Part shown: positions 5,470-6,168 of the stretch, piece by piece
Layout of the letters: the number at the start of each line of letters is the position of its first letter
How positions within the stretch are numbered: the first letter of the stretch is position 1
DNA from: Thermopetrobacter sp.
GTDB lineage: Bacteria > Pseudomonadota > Alphaproteobacteria > Rhizobiales > Aestuariivirgaceae
Length of the DNA stretch: 6,168 nt
NCBI GenBank assembly: GCA_011374735.1
Contig: DRPD01000012.1
Span: 1-6,168, forward strand
Reading direction: 5' to 3'
Notes under the pieces: model-generated
The model's input: only the letters and a program-made list of their open reading frames with translations
Databases searched by the model: none
Told to the model about the DNA's origin: nothing
Position numbers and translations under genes: made by a program

Positions 5470-5703
5470 ATGGCCGCTGCGATACAAAACGTCACCTTCA
5501 CTGAGGACGAGATGATCGTCTCGCTCGTGGATGGGCGGCGCATCGCCGTGCCGCTGGCGTGGTTTCCGTGTCTCGTCGATGCGTCACGGGAGCAACTGGA
5601 GAACTGGGCGCTGCTGGGCGACGGCGAGGGCATTCACTGGCCCGAGCTGGACGAAGACATCAGCGTCACCGGCCTGCTGCGCGGGGAGAAGGCGGCGGGC
5701 TGA
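5470..5703 (+). CDS. DUF2442 domain protein
   Basis: A 77-aa protein matching the DUF2442 pattern: an early strand (IQNVTFTEDEMIVSLVDGRRIAVPL), a tryptophan-phenylalanine block (AWFPCLVDAS), and the hallmark end GIHWPELDEDISVTGLLRG (residues 53-71). The function is unknown. Members often sit beside a DUF4160 protein and are then discussed as possible toxin-antitoxin pairs, and others are fused to helix-turn-helix domains. Neither a partner nor a DNA-binding domain is present here. It starts 19 bp after the parC stop, so cotranscription with parC is likely. Only a weak G-rich stretch (5460-5464) precedes the ATG. Confidence 0.85.
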   Translation: MAAAIQNVTFTEDEMIVSLVDGRRIAVPLAWFPCLVDASREQLENWALLGDGEGIHWPELDEDISVTGLLRGEKAAG

Positions 5704-5727
5704 ACGCGGCCCATCAACCCGCAACGA

Positions 5728-5824
5728 CGTCATGCCCGGCCTTGTGCCGGGCATCCAGAACGGCAGCGCCACAAATATCGGAGCATGGGGATTCTGGATT
5801 GCCGGGACAAGCCCGGCAATGACG
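5728..5824. repeat. Two-armed palindromic intergenic element (REP/BIME-like)
   Basis: Left arm: CGTCAT (5728-5733), stem GCCCGGC (5734-5740), loop CTTGT, stem GCCGGGC (5746-5752), ATCCAGAA (5753-5760). Right arm, inverted: TTCTGGAT (5792-5799), stem TGCCGGG (5800-5806), loop ACAAG, stem CCCGGCA (5812-5818), ATGACG (5819-5824). Outer flanks and loops are identical reverse complements, while the inner stems differ between arms yet each pairs perfectly. A 31-nt centre separates the arms. This is the build of a dispersed bacterial palindromic element. It could also limit read-through from parC-DUF2442, but no T-tract follows. Confidence 0.8.
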
Positions 5825-5855
5825 CAGCAAACGCCGCCACCCGCTCTGACTTATG

Positions 5856-5894
5856 CCCGGCTACCCGCCTTCGCGGGCACAGGCATGAGCCGGG
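5856..5894. repeat. Nested palindrome downstream of the two-armed element
   Basis: CCCGGCT (5856-5862) pairs with AGCCGGG (5888-5894), enclosing a second perfect hairpin CCCGC-CTTC-GCGGG (5864-5877). The preceding ATGCCCGGC repeats the start of the 5728-5824 element, so this may be a related or degenerate copy. Confidence 0.55.
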
Positions 5895-5943
5895 GAGGTA
5901 AACGCGGTTTCCATCATCCCATCAGCGGGATCGTGCACGCACG

Positions 5944-5968
5944 CGATCAGCGAGCCCGTGGCTGATCG
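5944..5968. repeat. Perfect 8-bp hairpin before the right-edge gene's 3' end
   Basis: CGATCAGC (5944-5951) and GCTGATCG (5961-5968) pair around a 9-nt loop. It lies 12 bp beyond the stop of the minus-strand membrane protein gene and could mark its transcript end, but there is no T-tract on the minus-strand side. The 277-bp gap 5704-5980 shows only palindromes and no gene. Confidence 0.4.
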
Positions 5969-5980
5969 AAATTTCATGTC

Positions 5981-6168
5981 TTAAGAAACGCCGTCTTCAG
6001 GCAGGCTTTTCCTGAGAAAGAAATCCGGCTCGCGCGCCACCAGCCAGATGGAGACCAAAATGAGCAGTCCCGTTTGGATCACCTTGCTCATCGGCTCCGT
6101 CGCGAACATCTCGTTGTAAAGCCCGGCGGTGATATGGAACAGGATGGTGATCACGATGTTGCGCCCGC
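5981..6168 (-). CDS. C-terminal end of a membrane protein, probably CPBP-family intramembrane protease (partial)
   Basis: Only the last 61 residues lie in the window; the stop TAA is at 5981-5983 and the gene continues past the right edge. The fragment begins GRNIVITILFHITAGLYNEM, a hydrophobic helix with a His after Phe, then has a short polar stretch (FATEPMSKVIQ), a second membrane segment (TGLLILVSIWLVA, about residues 32-44) and a charged cytoplasmic-type tail (REPDFFLRKSLPEDGVS). A late helix with LFHxxxxxxNE followed by a last helix is what the C-terminal end of CPBP (Abi-type, CaaX-protease-like) proteins looks like, where that His is one of the conserved active-site residues. The catalytic EExxxR motif would lie outside the window, so the family call is tentative. 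It is on the opposite strand from parC-DUF2442, with convergent orientation. Confidence 0.65.
   Translation of the reverse strand, partial: GRNIVITILFHITAGLYNEMFATEPMSKVIQTGLLILVSIWLVAREPDFFLRKSLPEDGVS

Noticed and set aside
4280..5515. 411-aa plus-strand frame inside parC
   Set aside because: An Arg/Gly/Ala-rich shadow in another frame of parC with no recognisable domain.
3786..5633. 615-aa open frame antisense to parC
   Set aside because: It is a His/Gln/Ala-rich shadow of a strong parC coding frame in GC-rich DNA; it has no domain pattern and spans two real genes.

Overview
The window is GC-rich bacterial chromosome, most likely from an alphaproteobacterium. The SdhE-Mfd pair, the ParC sequence, the COQ10/RatA protein and the short intergenic palindromes all point that way. 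I cannot name a genus. It reads as ordinary core chromosome with a few small accessory genes and repeats. I see no phage, IS element, CRISPR array, rRNA or tRNA.

Layout, left to right. Positions 1-981 hold two overlapping minus-strand genes: sdhE (succinate dehydrogenase flavinylation factor) and, after an ATGA overlap, the 5' part of mfd (transcription-repair coupling factor), which runs off the left edge. Upstream of sdhE is a long, nearly perfect inverted repeat (1001-1068) and a second, shorter one (1119-1140). A plus-strand gene for a gamma-glutamylcyclotransferase-fold protein follows (1227-1805). It converges on a minus-strand COQ10/RatA START-domain gene (1942-2403), and a repeat-like hairpin lies in the gap between them.

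Two very small minus-strand genes come next. One encodes a 60-aa probable ribbon-helix-helix protein (2485-2667) and the other a 57-aa four-cysteine, zinc-ribbon-like protein (2857-3030). Both start behind strong Shine-Dalgarno sequences. Between them lies a noncoding stretch with an imperfect heptamer tandem repeat. The zinc-ribbon gene is divergent from parC (topoisomerase IV subunit A, 3210-5450). The best parC promoter match sits so close to the ATG that the mRNA may be leaderless. A DUF2442 gene (5470-5703) follows parC by 19 bp.

Positions 5704-5980 are noncoding and packed with palindromes, including a two-armed element whose inner hairpins carry compensating base changes. The right edge holds the C-terminus of a minus-strand membrane protein, probably a CPBP-type intramembrane protease.

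Functionally the genes cover DNA repair coupled to transcription (mfd), chromosome decatenation (parC), respiratory complex II maturation (sdhE) and probably quinone handling (COQ10-like). No multi-gene novel system is evident. The most unusual parts are the noncoding palindromes and the two tiny genes.
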